Of a DNA stretch of 64,000 bases, positions 9,910-19,463 are shown piece by piece. Numbering within the stretch: position 1 is the stretch's first letter; each line of letters starts with the position of its first letter. Under the pieces are notes generated by a model. The model searched no databases. It had not been told where the DNA came from and worked only from the letters and a program-made list of their open reading frames with translations. Origin of the DNA: Thalassotalea_H castellviae (GTDB taxonomy: Bacteria > Pseudomonadota > Gammaproteobacteria > Enterobacterales > Alteromonadaceae). The position numbers and the translations under genes were made by a program. The stretch spans positions 62,001 to 126,000 of the forward strand of contig NZ_JAVRIF010000006.1 in NCBI RefSeq assembly GCF_031846185.1, given 5' to 3'.

Positions 9910-11525
9910 TGGTTAGTATTACTCAAATACCTGATGGTTCAAAATTGATGCTCATAGGTGATTGGTTTCAAAACCCTGGTGGAGATTGGCAAGTTGTATG
10001 TTATTTCAAAGAACCTAGTGGTAGCTATTTTAGAAAATCTTTACCTATTGATTTATTACCAGCCTTAACCGTCGGTAAAACATACCCATTAACTGATACT
10101 GTTAATCATAAAACAGGCTTTACAAGTGCCTTTGTTTTGCCAAACCAGGATAATTGGGAGATTGTTACTTATGCAGAAATGCCACAAAGTTTGCAGAAAA
10201 AGCAACTATTGAAAGAGTTTGAAGGTCAAATTGAACATCAATTGATATATAAAATACAACTTGAAGAATACACTATGTGGTTGCCTTTGTGCGAGTTTGC
10301 AAGAATGTTACTTTTTCAATCTGCAGAAATTGTTAGAACACTAGCTCTTGAGGGAAACACTTATCAATTAGCTAAAGCAGAAATGAATGATTGGGTAGGA
10401 AAAATAATTTTTGGTAGTCATGTACCGTTAAACTTTATAAATAGCCTAGAGTATCGTAAATTTTTTGCTTGGTTAATGTTTGATGATTCAGCTAAGAAAA
10501 GTTTTGGTTCGATTTTCGGTTTAATCAATAGTGAGAGCAAACAAACTCAAAATTCAAGGCGATGGACGTTCAATTTTACACCACCTAATATTGAAAACAG
10601 TTCAATCACTTGGAGTGGGTATACTGGTTTACAGAGTAAAGGTGAAGGGAATCATCGATATGTGAATGAAATCAGATCAATTGCTGGTGTTCCCACACCT
10701 GAGCTACATGAAATTGAATTTGAGCATCCCGAAGATTATATCAATCTTGAAGATGATAAGAATGAAGATCAAAATAAAAAGAAGAGAAAATATTCTGAGC
10801 CTGCTACTAATCCTAAAGAAATAGACACCTCATCCTCTCCTAGATCTAAAGGAAAGCGCTACACCATTAATATAAATAAAGCGGGCTTTCATTTTGATAC
10901 GTATCTTGAGCTACGCAGAAGTCCTCGAAATGTAAGAGTTCTTCCTAAGGGCACTGAGCCTGAATTAGTTGAAAACCAAGAGGATGATAGTGTTGGTATA
11001 AAACAAGGAAAAAACACAGGAAAACGTCCCAGAGCTGATATTGATAAACTTGATAAGCCTGAGCCAATTAAACCTTCAGCAAAACTACAATTATTTGAAA
11101 TCATGCTAGAAACATTGGCGGAAGAAAGTGGTTGGAAGCTTTTTGTTGAGAAGGGAAATGTACCAAAAGTAAATTGCCGCTCAGCACATTTAATTGCTGG
11201 GAAGCCTCGGCAATTTTGTTATGCGGAAATACAATTAAGTGAAGGCTTTACGATTTACGCAATTGAAATTGAATTACAAACAAAAGAAACGTTATCAACT
11301 CTTTTTTATCGTTCAGAAGCATCAACCTATAAACAAATCTTAAACGATTTAATGTCGAGTAATACTGAAAGAAAACAAAAAGCGATGCAGTGGGATCGCA
11401 AAAACATCAAAGAACTTACTGTTTCAGACTGTTTTCTAGACCATCCCGATAAGAAAAATTTGAGTGAAGAAGAGATAAACCAGTCATGGTCGGCTAGAGC
11501 CAAACAGAAAATATTAACTCTTTAA
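9909..11525 (+). CDS. tnsE: Target selector TnsE
   Basis: 538 residues, the same length as Tn7 TnsE (538). Coupled to tnsD through a TAATG overlap. TnsE directs transposition to lagging-strand DNA and the sliding clamp, favouring conjugal plasmids. The protein has no simple catalytic motif. It has a beta-rich N-terminal half, a charged low-complexity middle (about residues 275-390, rich in K, E, D and P), and a conserved C-terminal half with EESGWKLFVEKG and YAIEIELQTKETLSTLFYR, the latter restriction-fold-like, as found in TnsE C-terminal domains. Identification rests on position, length and these blocks. Confidence 0.9.
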   Translation: MVSITQIPDGSKLMLIGDWFQNPGGDWQVVCYFKEPSGSYFRKSLPIDLLPALTVGKTYPLTDTVNHKTGFTSAFVLPNQDNWEIVTYAEMPQSLQKKQLLKEFEGQIEHQLIYKIQLEEYTMWLPLCEFARMLLFQSAEIVRTLALEGNTYQLAKAEMNDWVGKIIFGSHVPLNFINSLEYRKFFAWLMFDDSAKKSFGSIFGLINSESKQTQNSRRWTFNFTPPNIENSSITWSGYTGLQSKGEGNHRYVNEIRSIAGVPTPELHEIEFEHPEDYINLEDDKNEDQNKKKRKYSEPATNPKEIDTSSSPRSKGKRYTININKAGFHFDTYLELRRSPRNVRVLPKGTEPELVENQEDDSVGIKQGKNTGKRPRADIDKLDKPEPIKPSAKLQLFEIMLETLAEESGWKLFVEKGNVPKVNCRSAHLIAGKPRQFCYAEIQLSEGFTIYAIEIELQTKETLSTLFYRSEASTYKQILNDLMSSNTERKQKAMQWDRKNIKELTVSDCFLDHPDKKNLSEEEINQSWSARAKQKILTL

Positions 11526-11711
11526 TTCTTGAAAACTAGAGCAATGTTGCTAACTAAAAAAACAGGCGTGATAAAAAGTAACAATAGAGTTTATGATATA
11601 GGGTCTTATGTAGTTCATTGTATTTTGTAATAATAGCAGTGAAGGAATAATCACTAATTAGGCAACCATCATAGTTTGCCCAATATAATAATATAATGGA
11701 CTGAGGTGTGT

Positions 11712-13658
11712 ATGTATTTACGCAAACTAAAAGCACAAGGCTTTAGATGCTTTCATAGTAGCTTCGAGATTGAGTTCACGGATGGGCTAAACGTGATAGT
11801 GGGTGAAAATGGGGCTGGTAAAACGGCTATCATCAGTTCTATTCGTCAATTATTTCAAGATTCTGAGTCTGGGAGATATAGCATATCCAGCGATGACTTT
11901 TTCAGCCCGTTCATCACTGGGGGAAAAGCCGCTTTATCTTTTTCAATATGTGCTGAGTTTGATGGACTTGATGTAGAGGATAAAGTGGCCTTTCTTCCGT
12001 GGGTTGGAGCTTCCAATACAGCATTATTGACCTTACAAGCTGAAAATAAGGAAATACGAGGTCGATTCAAAAAAATCATTTGGGGAGGGAATTCGAAGAG
12101 CTCACAGTTTGACCCTGAATTGATTGATCTTATTCAATGCATTTATTTACCACCATTAAGGGATGCAGAGTCAAAGCTTTCGAATGGCCGTCAATCTAGG
12201 TTATCTAAGTTACTTAAAGCGCTAAACCGTAAACAATTAAAGCAATGTAGAGAAGACGACACGCTACACCCTCTTGAGGAAAAACTGAAAGACTTCAACA
12301 CATCTTTAGCTACTGACGATAATTTAAGTATCAAAAAAGCAAATGAACTCATCACTGCAAACTTGACTAAAGCAATTGGTTATCATTTTGGACAAAAAAC
12401 AAGTATTCAGTTTGCAGAAAGTGATTTTACTAAAATTGCTGAAAGCCTAACGTTATTATTTTTTCCTGATTTATCTGCTGATAGTCAGGAGTTATTTCGC
12501 GGTCTTAGTCAAAATAGTTTAGGTTATAACAATCTACTCTATATCGCTTCAATCCTTGCAGAGCTAACACTTGATGATGAAGATGATGAGCAACCCCTTT
12601 TTAAATTACTATTAATTGAAGAGCCTGAAGCACATTTACATCCACAACTACAAATTAGGCTTTTAAATCACTTAAAATCAGTAGCAGAAGAAAACAAAAA
12701 TGTTCAGGTAATTGTCACTACACATTCAACTGTTTTAGCTTCTTCTGTCGAACTTGAGTCAATCATTCATTTGTCTAAGTCACAAGCCCCTGTTGCAACA
12801 CCATTACGAACATGCGGGCTTCATTCCACTAGTAGTCAATTCATCAACCGCTGGCTAGATGTCACAAAATCTAATTTGTTATTTGCGAGTGGTGTAATTT
12901 TGGTTGAAGGGATTGCGGAGCAAATGATAATCCCTACTTTGGCCAAAATAGTTTTAAAAGATCAGAAGGACGGATACAAAAGCCTCGAAGACCTTGGTAT
13001 ATCAACAATTAACCTTAATGGAATCTACTTTAAGCACTTTATGCAACTTTATTGCAACATCAAAACTACTGATGATCCCAAAGAAAAAGATGTTGGTCAG
13101 AATATTCCAGTAAGGTGTGCAGGATTGACCGATTTAGATCCTCCCAAAAAAATAAAGAAAGAAATTCCTGATCCCGAAAATGCAGGAGAAACAAAAGAAG
13201 TCAGTGAAGATTTTATTCCTTACGAAGGCAACATGAAAAATGGGACTAATCATGCTCTCAAACTTGTTGATTCAATTAGTAAATCAACTGATGCTCGATT
13301 GTTTGTAAGCAAGTACAAGACATTGGAGTACGACTTAGCGATGGAAGGCAATAATGCTGCATTAATGTCTGGAATAATTGCTTCCCTATGGCCTAAGCCT
13401 AAAGAAAATGAAAGCCCCGTCATTAAAGAGTTTACCGCAATGTCGAAAATTGATTGGACTGAAAAGTCACCAAAGGAAGTTGCCGAAGCTGCTCATAAAA
13501 TTCTTAAGCGAATTGATGATGACAATATAGGCAAAGGAATGTTCGCTCAGGTTATGACCGATAAAATTCAGAGTGAAGGCTTTATTTTTACTGTTCCTGA
13601 GTACATTAAAAATGCAATTTTGTGGGCTTCATCGCTAGAAGTTGCAGAGGAAGAGTAA
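11712..13658 (+). CDS. gajA: OLD-family ATPase/TOPRIM nuclease, GajA-like
   Basis: 648 residues from ATG 11712 with GAGG 5-6 bases ahead; an in-frame GTG at 11706 overlaps that site. The ABC/SMC-type ATPase is at the N terminus: Walker A GENGAGKT (residues 31-38), signature-like LSQNSLGYNNLLYIA, Walker B LLIEEPEAHLHPQ, and a switch H in VTTHS. A TOPRIM nuclease domain follows, with E399 in ILVEGIAE and D474/D476 in LTDLD. In Gabija, GajA is a nicking endonuclease held in check by nucleotides and relieved when phage depletes them. The partner helicase overlaps by one base (TAATG). First cargo gene after tnsE, a usual defence position in Tn7-like elements. It is longer than the reference GajA (about 580), so Gabija-like is the safe wording. 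Confidence 0.82.
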   Translation: MYLRKLKAQGFRCFHSSFEIEFTDGLNVIVGENGAGKTAIISSIRQLFQDSESGRYSISSDDFFSPFITGGKAALSFSICAEFDGLDVEDKVAFLPWVGASNTALLTLQAENKEIRGRFKKIIWGGNSKSSQFDPELIDLIQCIYLPPLRDAESKLSNGRQSRLSKLLKALNRKQLKQCREDDTLHPLEEKLKDFNTSLATDDNLSIKKANELITANLTKAIGYHFGQKTSIQFAESDFTKIAESLTLLFFPDLSADSQELFRGLSQNSLGYNNLLYIASILAELTLDDEDDEQPLFKLLLIEEPEAHLHPQLQIRLLNHLKSVAEENKNVQVIVTTHSTVLASSVELESIIHLSKSQAPVATPLRTCGLHSTSSQFINRWLDVTKSNLLFASGVILVEGIAEQMIIPTLAKIVLKDQKDGYKSLEDLGISTINLNGIYFKHFMQLYCNIKTTDDPKEKDVGQNIPVRCAGLTDLDPPKKIKKEIPDPENAGETKEVSEDFIPYEGNMKNGTNHALKLVDSISKSTDARLFVSKYKTLEYDLAMEGNNAALMSGIIASLWPKPKENESPVIKEFTAMSKIDWTEKSPKEVAEAAHKILKRIDDDNIGKGMFAQVMTDKIQSEGFIFTVPEYIKNAILWASSLEVAEEE

Positions 13659-15415
13659 TGACCGTTGAGTTTACCCAAGAGCAACTTCATTACGTAAACT
13701 CAAGTATAGCCGTGCATACATTCTTAGAAGCCTGTCCTGGTAGTGGTAAAACTGAAGTTGTTGCGGCCAAAGTCAGTAAAGAAATCTCAAATTGGAAAGG
13801 AAGTCCTGGTGGTTTAGTCACCCTATCTTTTGCTAATAGTGCCACTGACGAGCTTAAAATCAGAATATCAAAGTACCTTCCTCATGGTCGAAGTATGTTC
13901 CCTCACTTCTTAGGCACGTTTGATAGTTTCATCTATAAAAACATTGTATCCCCAATCTCAATAGAGCTCACGGGGTATATTGGCGAAGACGGTGATTCAT
14001 CAATTCGTATCATCGAGCCCAGCTCACACATAGGCTATAAAACGAAATATAGCTATGCAAAGCGAGGACAAGTAAGTGCTCATCATTACTCTTTCGATCT
14101 AATAAATGACAGTGTAATTTTTGAAACAGGAGAGCCAGCATTAAATAGAGCGTTAAATTCCATTGTGCTCAAAGATTGGGAAATTGATAATCTTATAGAA
14201 ACAAAGAATAAAATGTTAAAAGGAGGCTGGGCAACATACAGAGATATCGAATGTTTAGCCCTTGAAGCTCTAACAGACGCAAAATATGATCATTTTGTTA
14301 AGCTACTTGTAAAGCGCTACCCGCTTTTCATCATAGATGAATGCCAAGACTTATCTGTAGAGCAGTTAACTATTCTTAAAGCCCTAGCTGACAAAGGAGC
14401 AAAATTACATTTTGTTGGTGATCTTCATCAAGCTATTTATAGTTTTCGAGATGTTGATCCTGCTAAGGTAAAACAGTTCGTTGTAGATAATAATTTTACT
14501 AGTTTACCGCTAACAAGAAATTTTCGAAGTTGCCAGAATATCGTTGATCTTTGCGCTAAACTAACAGGTCGAGGAAATATTATCGGAAATGTTTCTTGGT
14601 TAGAATCAAGGTGCTTGGTTCTTCAATATACTAGCTGTCCTACGGAGTTAATTAGTACTTTCGAGGAAAAATGTGACGGGTTTGGCAATAATGTTGTTCT
14701 ATCACGTGGGCATTCAATACTTAGAAAATTTCAAACTTCTCTAGCTGAATTAAATAATATCCAAAAATTGGCTCTCGCTGTTAAGAGCTATAACCCTGAT
14801 GATATGGAAGGGTTAAGTCATTCTTTACAATATTTTTCCGAATTTATTCGTCATCACCTTAAAGAAAGTTTTAAACCAAACAGCTTCAATTGCCCCCAAT
14901 CAATATACTCAAACCTCACGTGGCGTAAGTTCTTGTGTGAGTCGTTAAAGTATTTACATAACAAAGAACTGCATAATATAGGAGTTACTTGGTCAACTTG
15001 GACAAAAAGTGCGAAAACGTTGATTCGAGATCTTCCAAATCAACGGTTTTGTTCCGACGCTGTTGCTAATATATTAGCCCCACTGAACGAGGTAAATTTA
15101 ACATCTCCCTCAGGTTTGGCTAAGCAAGAAGTAGCTAGCTCATTGGGTGCGGTAACTAAATCCACACTATCATTCAAAAAATCAACTATTCATGGAGCTA
15201 AAGGCGAGACTCATGATGTTACTATTTTGATTTCATCAGCACGTGCTGGAAATGACTCTCATTGGTCAAATTGGATAAAAAATCCCAATAGTGAGGATGC
15301 CAGGTTTGCTTATGTTGCATCATCAAGACCAAAAGAATACCTAATTTGGGCAGTAAAAAAGTTAAAACCTATGGATAAAGTTAAACTTGAGGAGATAGGG
15401 TTTACTATTATTTAA
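13658..15415 (+). CDS. gajB: UvrD/PcrA-like SF1 helicase, GajB-like
   Basis: 585 residues from ATG 13658, which shares its A with the upstream TAA. SF1A helicase motifs run in order: Q-like FTQEQLHYV, Walker A CPGSGKTE (K31), FIIDECQDL (motif II), VGDLHQAIYSF (III), TRNFRS (IV), STIHGAKGETHDVTILI (V) and YVASSRPKEYLIWA (VI). GajB partners the GajA nuclease in Gabija defence and is thought to sense or amplify DNA damage. Class 2 OLD nuclease plus UvrD helicase is the diagnostic pair. The two genes must be one transcription unit given the overlap. Somewhat longer than the reference GajB (about 490). Confidence 0.82.
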   Translation: MTVEFTQEQLHYVNSSIAVHTFLEACPGSGKTEVVAAKVSKEISNWKGSPGGLVTLSFANSATDELKIRISKYLPHGRSMFPHFLGTFDSFIYKNIVSPISIELTGYIGEDGDSSIRIIEPSSHIGYKTKYSYAKRGQVSAHHYSFDLINDSVIFETGEPALNRALNSIVLKDWEIDNLIETKNKMLKGGWATYRDIECLALEALTDAKYDHFVKLLVKRYPLFIIDECQDLSVEQLTILKALADKGAKLHFVGDLHQAIYSFRDVDPAKVKQFVVDNNFTSLPLTRNFRSCQNIVDLCAKLTGRGNIIGNVSWLESRCLVLQYTSCPTELISTFEEKCDGFGNNVVLSRGHSILRKFQTSLAELNNIQKLALAVKSYNPDDMEGLSHSLQYFSEFIRHHLKESFKPNSFNCPQSIYSNLTWRKFLCESLKYLHNKELHNIGVTWSTWTKSAKTLIRDLPNQRFCSDAVANILAPLNEVNLTSPSGLAKQEVASSLGAVTKSTLSFKKSTIHGAKGETHDVTILISSARAGNDSHWSNWIKNPNSEDARFAYVASSRPKEYLIWAVKKLKPMDKVKLEEIGFTII

Positions 15416-15467
15416 TTCAATATCGCTTTTCGTTAAGAATCTGTTTTGATTTTAGTGGGATATGAAT

Positions 15468-15704
15468 CTAATCAATATTTATTTTGTATTTAAGTCTTGA
15501 AGGCATTAAATCTTCAAATTCACAATTTAACGCATTAGCTAATTTGTATAGTGTTTCTAATTTAATATTAACAGTACCTCTTTCAATTTTACCGTAATTA
15601 CCTCTTTCTATACCAACATACGCGGCAAAAGCCTCTTGAGAATATCCCTTAGCCTTGCGTTTCAAGCGTAACATTTCACCAAACTCTTTGACTAAATCAC
15701 TCAC
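15468..15704 (-). CDS. Small XRE-family regulator
   Basis: 78 residues. The HTH_3 domain occupies residues 5-62: MLRLKRKAKGYSQEAFAAYVGIERGNYGKIERG. This is the standard cro/CI fold, close in form to controller proteins of restriction systems. It lies opposite to and 100 bases before the 15805/16326 pair, so it is well placed to repress that unit or itself from the shared intergenic region. Regulation of the neighbours is inferred from position only. Confidence 0.85.
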   Translation of the reverse strand: MSDLVKEFGEMLRLKRKAKGYSQEAFAAYVGIERGNYGKIERGTVNIKLETLYKLANALNCEFEDLMPSRLKYKINID

Positions 15705-15804
15705 TTATTATTCCTTTAAGTAAAATGATTAGATTTTCATGTTGAGCACTAAAGCACCACGCCCTATAATACCCATTGTTGTTTTTATTTGATCAGGATT
15801 AATT

Positions 15805-16323
15805 TTGAAATTTGACCCCTTTGTCGCTCAAATTATTGTCGCGAAAAACTTTGATCATTTCACAACGAGCGATGTCCGGTCAGCTTATTTGGCCCTAAAA
15901 AATGACCCTTCTTTGAACTCATCTTCCGTTCGACGAAAGATATATGCTGAACTATTAAAACTTGTTAAAAAAGGTTGGTTAAAGAAATTAGTATCTAATA
16001 AAAAAGGATTAACTAGCTTCAGTAAGACAGAACTCTTTAATGTAGAAGAAATAAACTCGAAGATTAAACCAGAAGTGACTATTTCAACTAAGTGCGTCGA
16101 TGAAAAACAAGAGCAATTACTTGGTAAGTTGAACCACTATAAAGCTGAATTCCTCTTAAATATAGGGGAATCTGAAGCTTACAAAGAGCTTTATTCAGAG
16201 TTCCCTCAGTTAGTTGATGAGCTACAGCCGAAATACAATAAAGCTAGAGACAATACTACGAAAATATTAGGGAAGATCAGAGCCATTGAAGGCTTGCTTA
16301 ATCAAGGTAAACCAACAGAGTAA
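15805..16323 (+). CDS. Unknown 172-residue protein, possible winged-helix, paired with SF2 helicase
   Basis: Starts at TTG 15805 with AGGA about 8 bases upstream. The N-terminal 60 residues (AKNFDHFTTSDVRSAYLALKNDP, then SVRRKIYAELLKLVKKGWLKK) have the helix pattern of a winged helix that reads DNA or a protein partner. Residues about 98-170 are highly charged and probably coiled-coil. It ends 2 bases before the helicase ATG, so the two genes are almost certainly co-translated. I do not recognise the family. A DNA-recognition or adaptor subunit for the helicase is the most natural guess. Confidence 0.75.
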   Translation: MKFDPFVAQIIVAKNFDHFTTSDVRSAYLALKNDPSLNSSSVRRKIYAELLKLVKKGWLKKLVSNKKGLTSFSKTELFNVEEINSKIKPEVTISTKCVDEKQEQLLGKLNHYKAEFLLNIGESEAYKELYSEFPQLVDELQPKYNKARDNTTKILGKIRAIEGLLNQGKPTE

Positions 16324-16325
16324 AT

Positions 16326-17759
16326 ATGAAATTAAGACAATGGCAAGATAACTGTATCAATACAGCTATAAAACAATACTTAAATGGCAATAGTCACTTC
16401 TTAGCCCTAGCAACACCAGGCGCAGGTAAAACTTTAATGGCCTCTGAATTGGCCGATCAGTTATTAAAAAACAACTTAGTTGATCTAATCATTTGTTTTT
16501 CACCCTCTTCGATTGTTTCTCAAGATTTCAGTCAAAGTTTGCAGTTGAGAATTAATGAACGATTCGATGGTTTACTGGGGGCAAAAGGACATTCTCTTAC
16601 CTACCAAAGTTTGCAGTATCTAGATGAACATTTTTGGCAGCTATTTGAAAGGTTCCGAGTGTTTGTGATTTTTGATGAAATACATCACTGTGCGGGTTCA
16701 AATGTTGATAATGCGAATGCATGGGGAGAGCAGATAATACTAAACATTCAAGATAAAGCGAAATATACATTGGCGTTAACAGGAACACCTTGGCGCTCAG
16801 ATTCTGCACCTATTGTTCTTTCAAACTATATGCACCCTAGTAATAAAATATCATGTGATTACGTTTATGGGCTTGCACAAGCAATTCAAGATGATGTTTG
16901 CCGTGTACCGCAGATAATTGCGGTGGATAATAATAACATTTCAGTGTTTGATGACGATGAAACGAAAACATTTACTAGCTTTAAGTGTTTATTATCGCAA
17001 TCAATCATTCCCTATCAGGAAATTATTGAGAATGAAAAGGTCATTAAATACATAATTTCGTCGGCACAGAAAAAACTAAGTTCAATTAGAGTTAAAAACA
17101 TTGACGCCGCAGGGTTAATTGTTGCCTCATCAGTGGATCATGCAAGACAGATTTCAACATTAATGAAAACCTATTTTAACGAAGATACCGTTGTGGTTAC
17201 TTATAGAGAGAATGAGCCAACTAGTATTATCCAACAATTTAGACATGCACAAACTAAATGGATAATTTCCGTAGGAATGATCAGTGAAGGAACTAATATC
17301 CCAAGACTGCAGGTTTGTTGCCACCTCACCAATATTAAAACAGAAATGCATTTTAGACAGATATTGGGTCGAATACTCAGAATGACTGATTCAAAGAATC
17401 AAGAAGCGGTTCTGTATATGCCAGCTGAGCCTAAGCTGCTTGAGTATGCTGATCGAGTTAAGCAGGATGTGCCATTTGAGGCTGATGTAGTTAAGTTTGA
17501 AAAGATTAAGGCTAGTGTTGAAGACGATGTTGGTAGTGAGGCATTAGGCTCTGTTATATTCGACAAGGGATCAAACGTTAGCGCTAAAGCAACATTAAAA
17601 CTGAGTAAATTTGATGCTGTTATTGAACAACCTGACTATGATGGAGCTAGCAGCGCTGTTGAAGAACACTTTTTAACGAGTTCTTATGAAAAAGTGGTGA
17701 ATATTTTTGGTCGATTTCAGCAAGAGTCAATCGCTTTGAGGTTGAGTGAATTGAGGTGA
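16326..17759 (+). CDS. SF2 DEAD/DEAH-type helicase or ATPase
   Basis: 477 residues with the full SF2 set: Q-like RQWQDNCINTAI, motif I TPGAGKT (K35), motif II FDEIHH, motif III ALTGTPWRS, motif V ISEGTNIPRLQVC and motif VI RQILGRILRM. This is the type III restriction/SSL2-like group that reads duplex DNA. There is no nuclease domain attached. Pairing with a small winged-helix-like protein and a divergent XRE regulator, next to Gabija genes in a transposon, suggests a second defence unit. It does not match Hachiman (no DUF1837), Druantia or DISARM by visible content, so no name is given. Confidence 0.85.
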   Translation: MKLRQWQDNCINTAIKQYLNGNSHFLALATPGAGKTLMASELADQLLKNNLVDLIICFSPSSIVSQDFSQSLQLRINERFDGLLGAKGHSLTYQSLQYLDEHFWQLFERFRVFVIFDEIHHCAGSNVDNANAWGEQIILNIQDKAKYTLALTGTPWRSDSAPIVLSNYMHPSNKISCDYVYGLAQAIQDDVCRVPQIIAVDNNNISVFDDDETKTFTSFKCLLSQSIIPYQEIIENEKVIKYIISSAQKKLSSIRVKNIDAAGLIVASSVDHARQISTLMKTYFNEDTVVVTYRENEPTSIIQQFRHAQTKWIISVGMISEGTNIPRLQVCCHLTNIKTEMHFRQILGRILRMTDSKNQEAVLYMPAEPKLLEYADRVKQDVPFEADVVKFEKIKASVEDDVGSEALGSVIFDKGSNVSAKATLKLSKFDAVIEQPDYDGASSAVEEHFLTSSYEKVVNIFGRFQQESIALRLSELR

Positions 17760-17843
17760 TTATTTTGATGCGGTGTTATGAGTTGAAGGTGGCCGACAAA
17801 TGCTATTATTTTCGAAGTTCACAATCAAAGTTAGAGATTTGAA

Positions 17844-18050
17844 ATGAAATTATATGAAGTGATTTTACTCACTCTACCAGTTAAGTTTTTGAATTTAGTG
17901 ATTTCCGTTATTCCTGCGTATTTTATCTGGAATTGGATCATACCCGATATTTTTTCATTGCCAGAAATTGGCCTATTTCAAATGGCGGGGTTAGTTATTT
18001 TAATTCAATGTATTACTAGTAGTGGCTTTATTTCTGTTAATACTGATTAG
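17844..18050 (+). CDS. Small membrane protein, two helices
   Basis: 68 residues with two hydrophobic segments, about residues 10-32 and 42-64, separated by IIPDIFSLPEIG. No signal cleavage site is evident. ATG has GAGATTTGAA upstream. Family not recognised. It belongs to a stretch of short genes between the helicase unit and the large island and may be passenger DNA. Confidence 0.6.
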   Translation: MKLYEVILLTLPVKFLNLVISVIPAYFIWNWIIPDIFSLPEIGLFQMAGLVILIQCITSSGFISVNTD

Positions 18051-18090
18051 AACAACTACTATTTGAAAATAGTAGTCAATTGGAGCTGTG

Positions 18091-18399
18091 ATGCAAAAAT
18101 TTAAAACGGTCACTACGCAAGAGGTGACGATACTGATTTGTGATGGTTGTGGCTTACAAACAAGTGCTGACGGTGACTATGAGTTTCATGAATTTATTTC
18201 AATAGTCCATCATTGCGGCTATAGCTCGATTCATGGTGATGGAAAGCAAGTTGAAACTGATTTATGCCAACATTGTTTTGCTGATATGTGTGGTAACACT
18301 TTAAAAATAGGTGACCCTTTAGATGATAGAATCTCTAGCTCTAATGAAAATACGTTAGCATATCAAAATATTTTTCAAGCTATCACGAAATCAAAATAA
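18091..18399 (+). CDS. Small cysteine-rich protein, probable zinc binder
   Basis: 102 residues from ATG 18091, 6 bases after GGAG; the GTG immediately before it is less well placed. Two C-x-x-C pairs (ICDGCG near residues 17-20 and LCQHCF near 66-69) suggest one zinc site, with His residues between (HEF, VHHCGY, SIHGDG). Function unknown. The frame stays open after its stop into an antitoxin-like fragment. Confidence 0.6.
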   Translation: MQKFKTVTTQEVTILICDGCGLQTSADGDYEFHEFISIVHHCGYSSIHGDGKQVETDLCQHCFADMCGNTLKIGDPLDDRISSSNENTLAYQNIFQAITKSK

Positions 18400-18618
18400 G
18401 AAGCTCATGAACTAAAGAAAAATAGTGATATTAGAATTATTTCTCGTGAGATTTTATCCTCCAATAAAATATCTAATCAAAAAGAACTTCAAGCTTCTTT
18501 GAAACGTGTAGAACAACTTTGGGATGCTCAATACCACTCAGCTGAGGGCAATGAACTTCATCAACTTGCCGATCTTATTTGCTCTTATGAGAAAAAAAGA
18601 TTGGGACAGTTATTTTGA
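18400..18618 (+). pseudogene. HigA-type antitoxin fragment (no start, no HTH)
   Basis: Frame 1 reads without a start codon from the previous stop to TGA 18616-18618. The piece NQKELQASLKRVEQLWDAQY followed by HSAEGNELHQLADLICSYEK fits the N-terminal helical segment of HigA-like antitoxins (x-L-x-R-I-x-x-L-W-D-A, T/S-x-E-G-x-E-L, L-x-x-L-I-x-x-Y-E). The DNA-binding part is missing. It breaks at a run of seven A residues, after which another frame carries a different antitoxin-like end. Confidence 0.5.
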
Positions 18619-18967
18619 AGAGGTGCCATTAGCCGATGATGATTTTATGCCTCATAGGTTAAATTTTAAATCTAAATTTACTTTTGATGAAGAAAAAACA
18701 GCGAGTGGTATGTTATCAAACATACCTATCAATACTGAAGTTGATGATGAGTCATCAAGAGATTCAGTATTGGTTGATAACCACCTTGATGAGACTAAAC
18801 AACACTTGCTAGAAAGTATTACCAATGTACTACTTAAGTACCCTGAATTAAGGTTGGGGCAGTTATTAATAAACGCCATAAGTCTTCAGCAGCCCTGCCC
18901 TGAACTTTTTCATATTGAAGATAATGTATTGGATGAAAAATTAGTCAGTTTTCAGGGCGATGAATAG
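18524..18967 (+). pseudogene. Antitoxin-like remnant with a C-terminal hypothetical domain
   Basis: 147 residues if read from TTG 18524, but the first 25 are the wrong frame of the HigA-like fragment. From about residue 25 the text KKDWDSYFEEVPLADDDFMP matches the tail of VapB/MazE antitoxins. The last 50 residues (HLLESITNVLLKYPELRLGQ, then LFHIEDNVLDEKL) resemble a small stand-alone family of unknown function. The likely history is antitoxin pieces fused by deletion or frameshift at the A-run near 18590. It may still be expressed as a hybrid; no toxin partner is visible. Confidence 0.45.
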
Positions 18968-19091
18968 TTAACTGTTACGACATGAATAAAATAAAAGAAT
19001 AGCGAATATGAAAAAAAATACTCAGGAAAAATAAAGTTTATTACACTCGGATTTACCGCCTTGAAAAACGCCGCTTGCCAAAACCTGTGAT

Positions 19092-19334
19092 GTGAGTTTT
19101 GATTTAGCTCTGCAAATGATAAAGCTAAGAGCAGATGACAAACGATTAACTCGAAAGAAAAAATCCCATGGCAGTTTTATGAACGGGGAAACCACTTCAA
19201 TGGATACCCTAGGTCTGATGGTTTGTGAATGCTCAAGAAAAGACGGTGAAATTATAAAAATACGAGTGTTCATGACTAAAGAAGAATCACTTAAGGCCAT
19301 AGAAAAGAATATAAATATAACAAATGCCAGGTAA
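19092..19334 (+). CDS. Unknown 80-residue protein
   Basis: Open frame from a GTG at 19092, with no convincing ribosome site; a later ATG lies at 19116. Contains SFDLALQMIKLRADDKRLTR at the start and a run of basic residues. Codon usage is like its neighbours, but there is no recognised domain. The start and even the reality of the gene are uncertain; it may be the tail of a decayed gene. Confidence 0.35.
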   Translation: MSFDLALQMIKLRADDKRLTRKKKSHGSFMNGETTSMDTLGLMVCECSRKDGEIIKIRVFMTKEESLKAIEKNINITNAR

Positions 19335-19463
19335 GATGAAAGTAAACTGAACACCAAAACTGTAAGTGTTGATGATGCTATTATTTATAAGTTAATAGCT
19401 TTAACCTTTATTGAAGGCATACTTATTCCCTATAATAATTTGCTTGAGGTACAAAGGCTCGGT

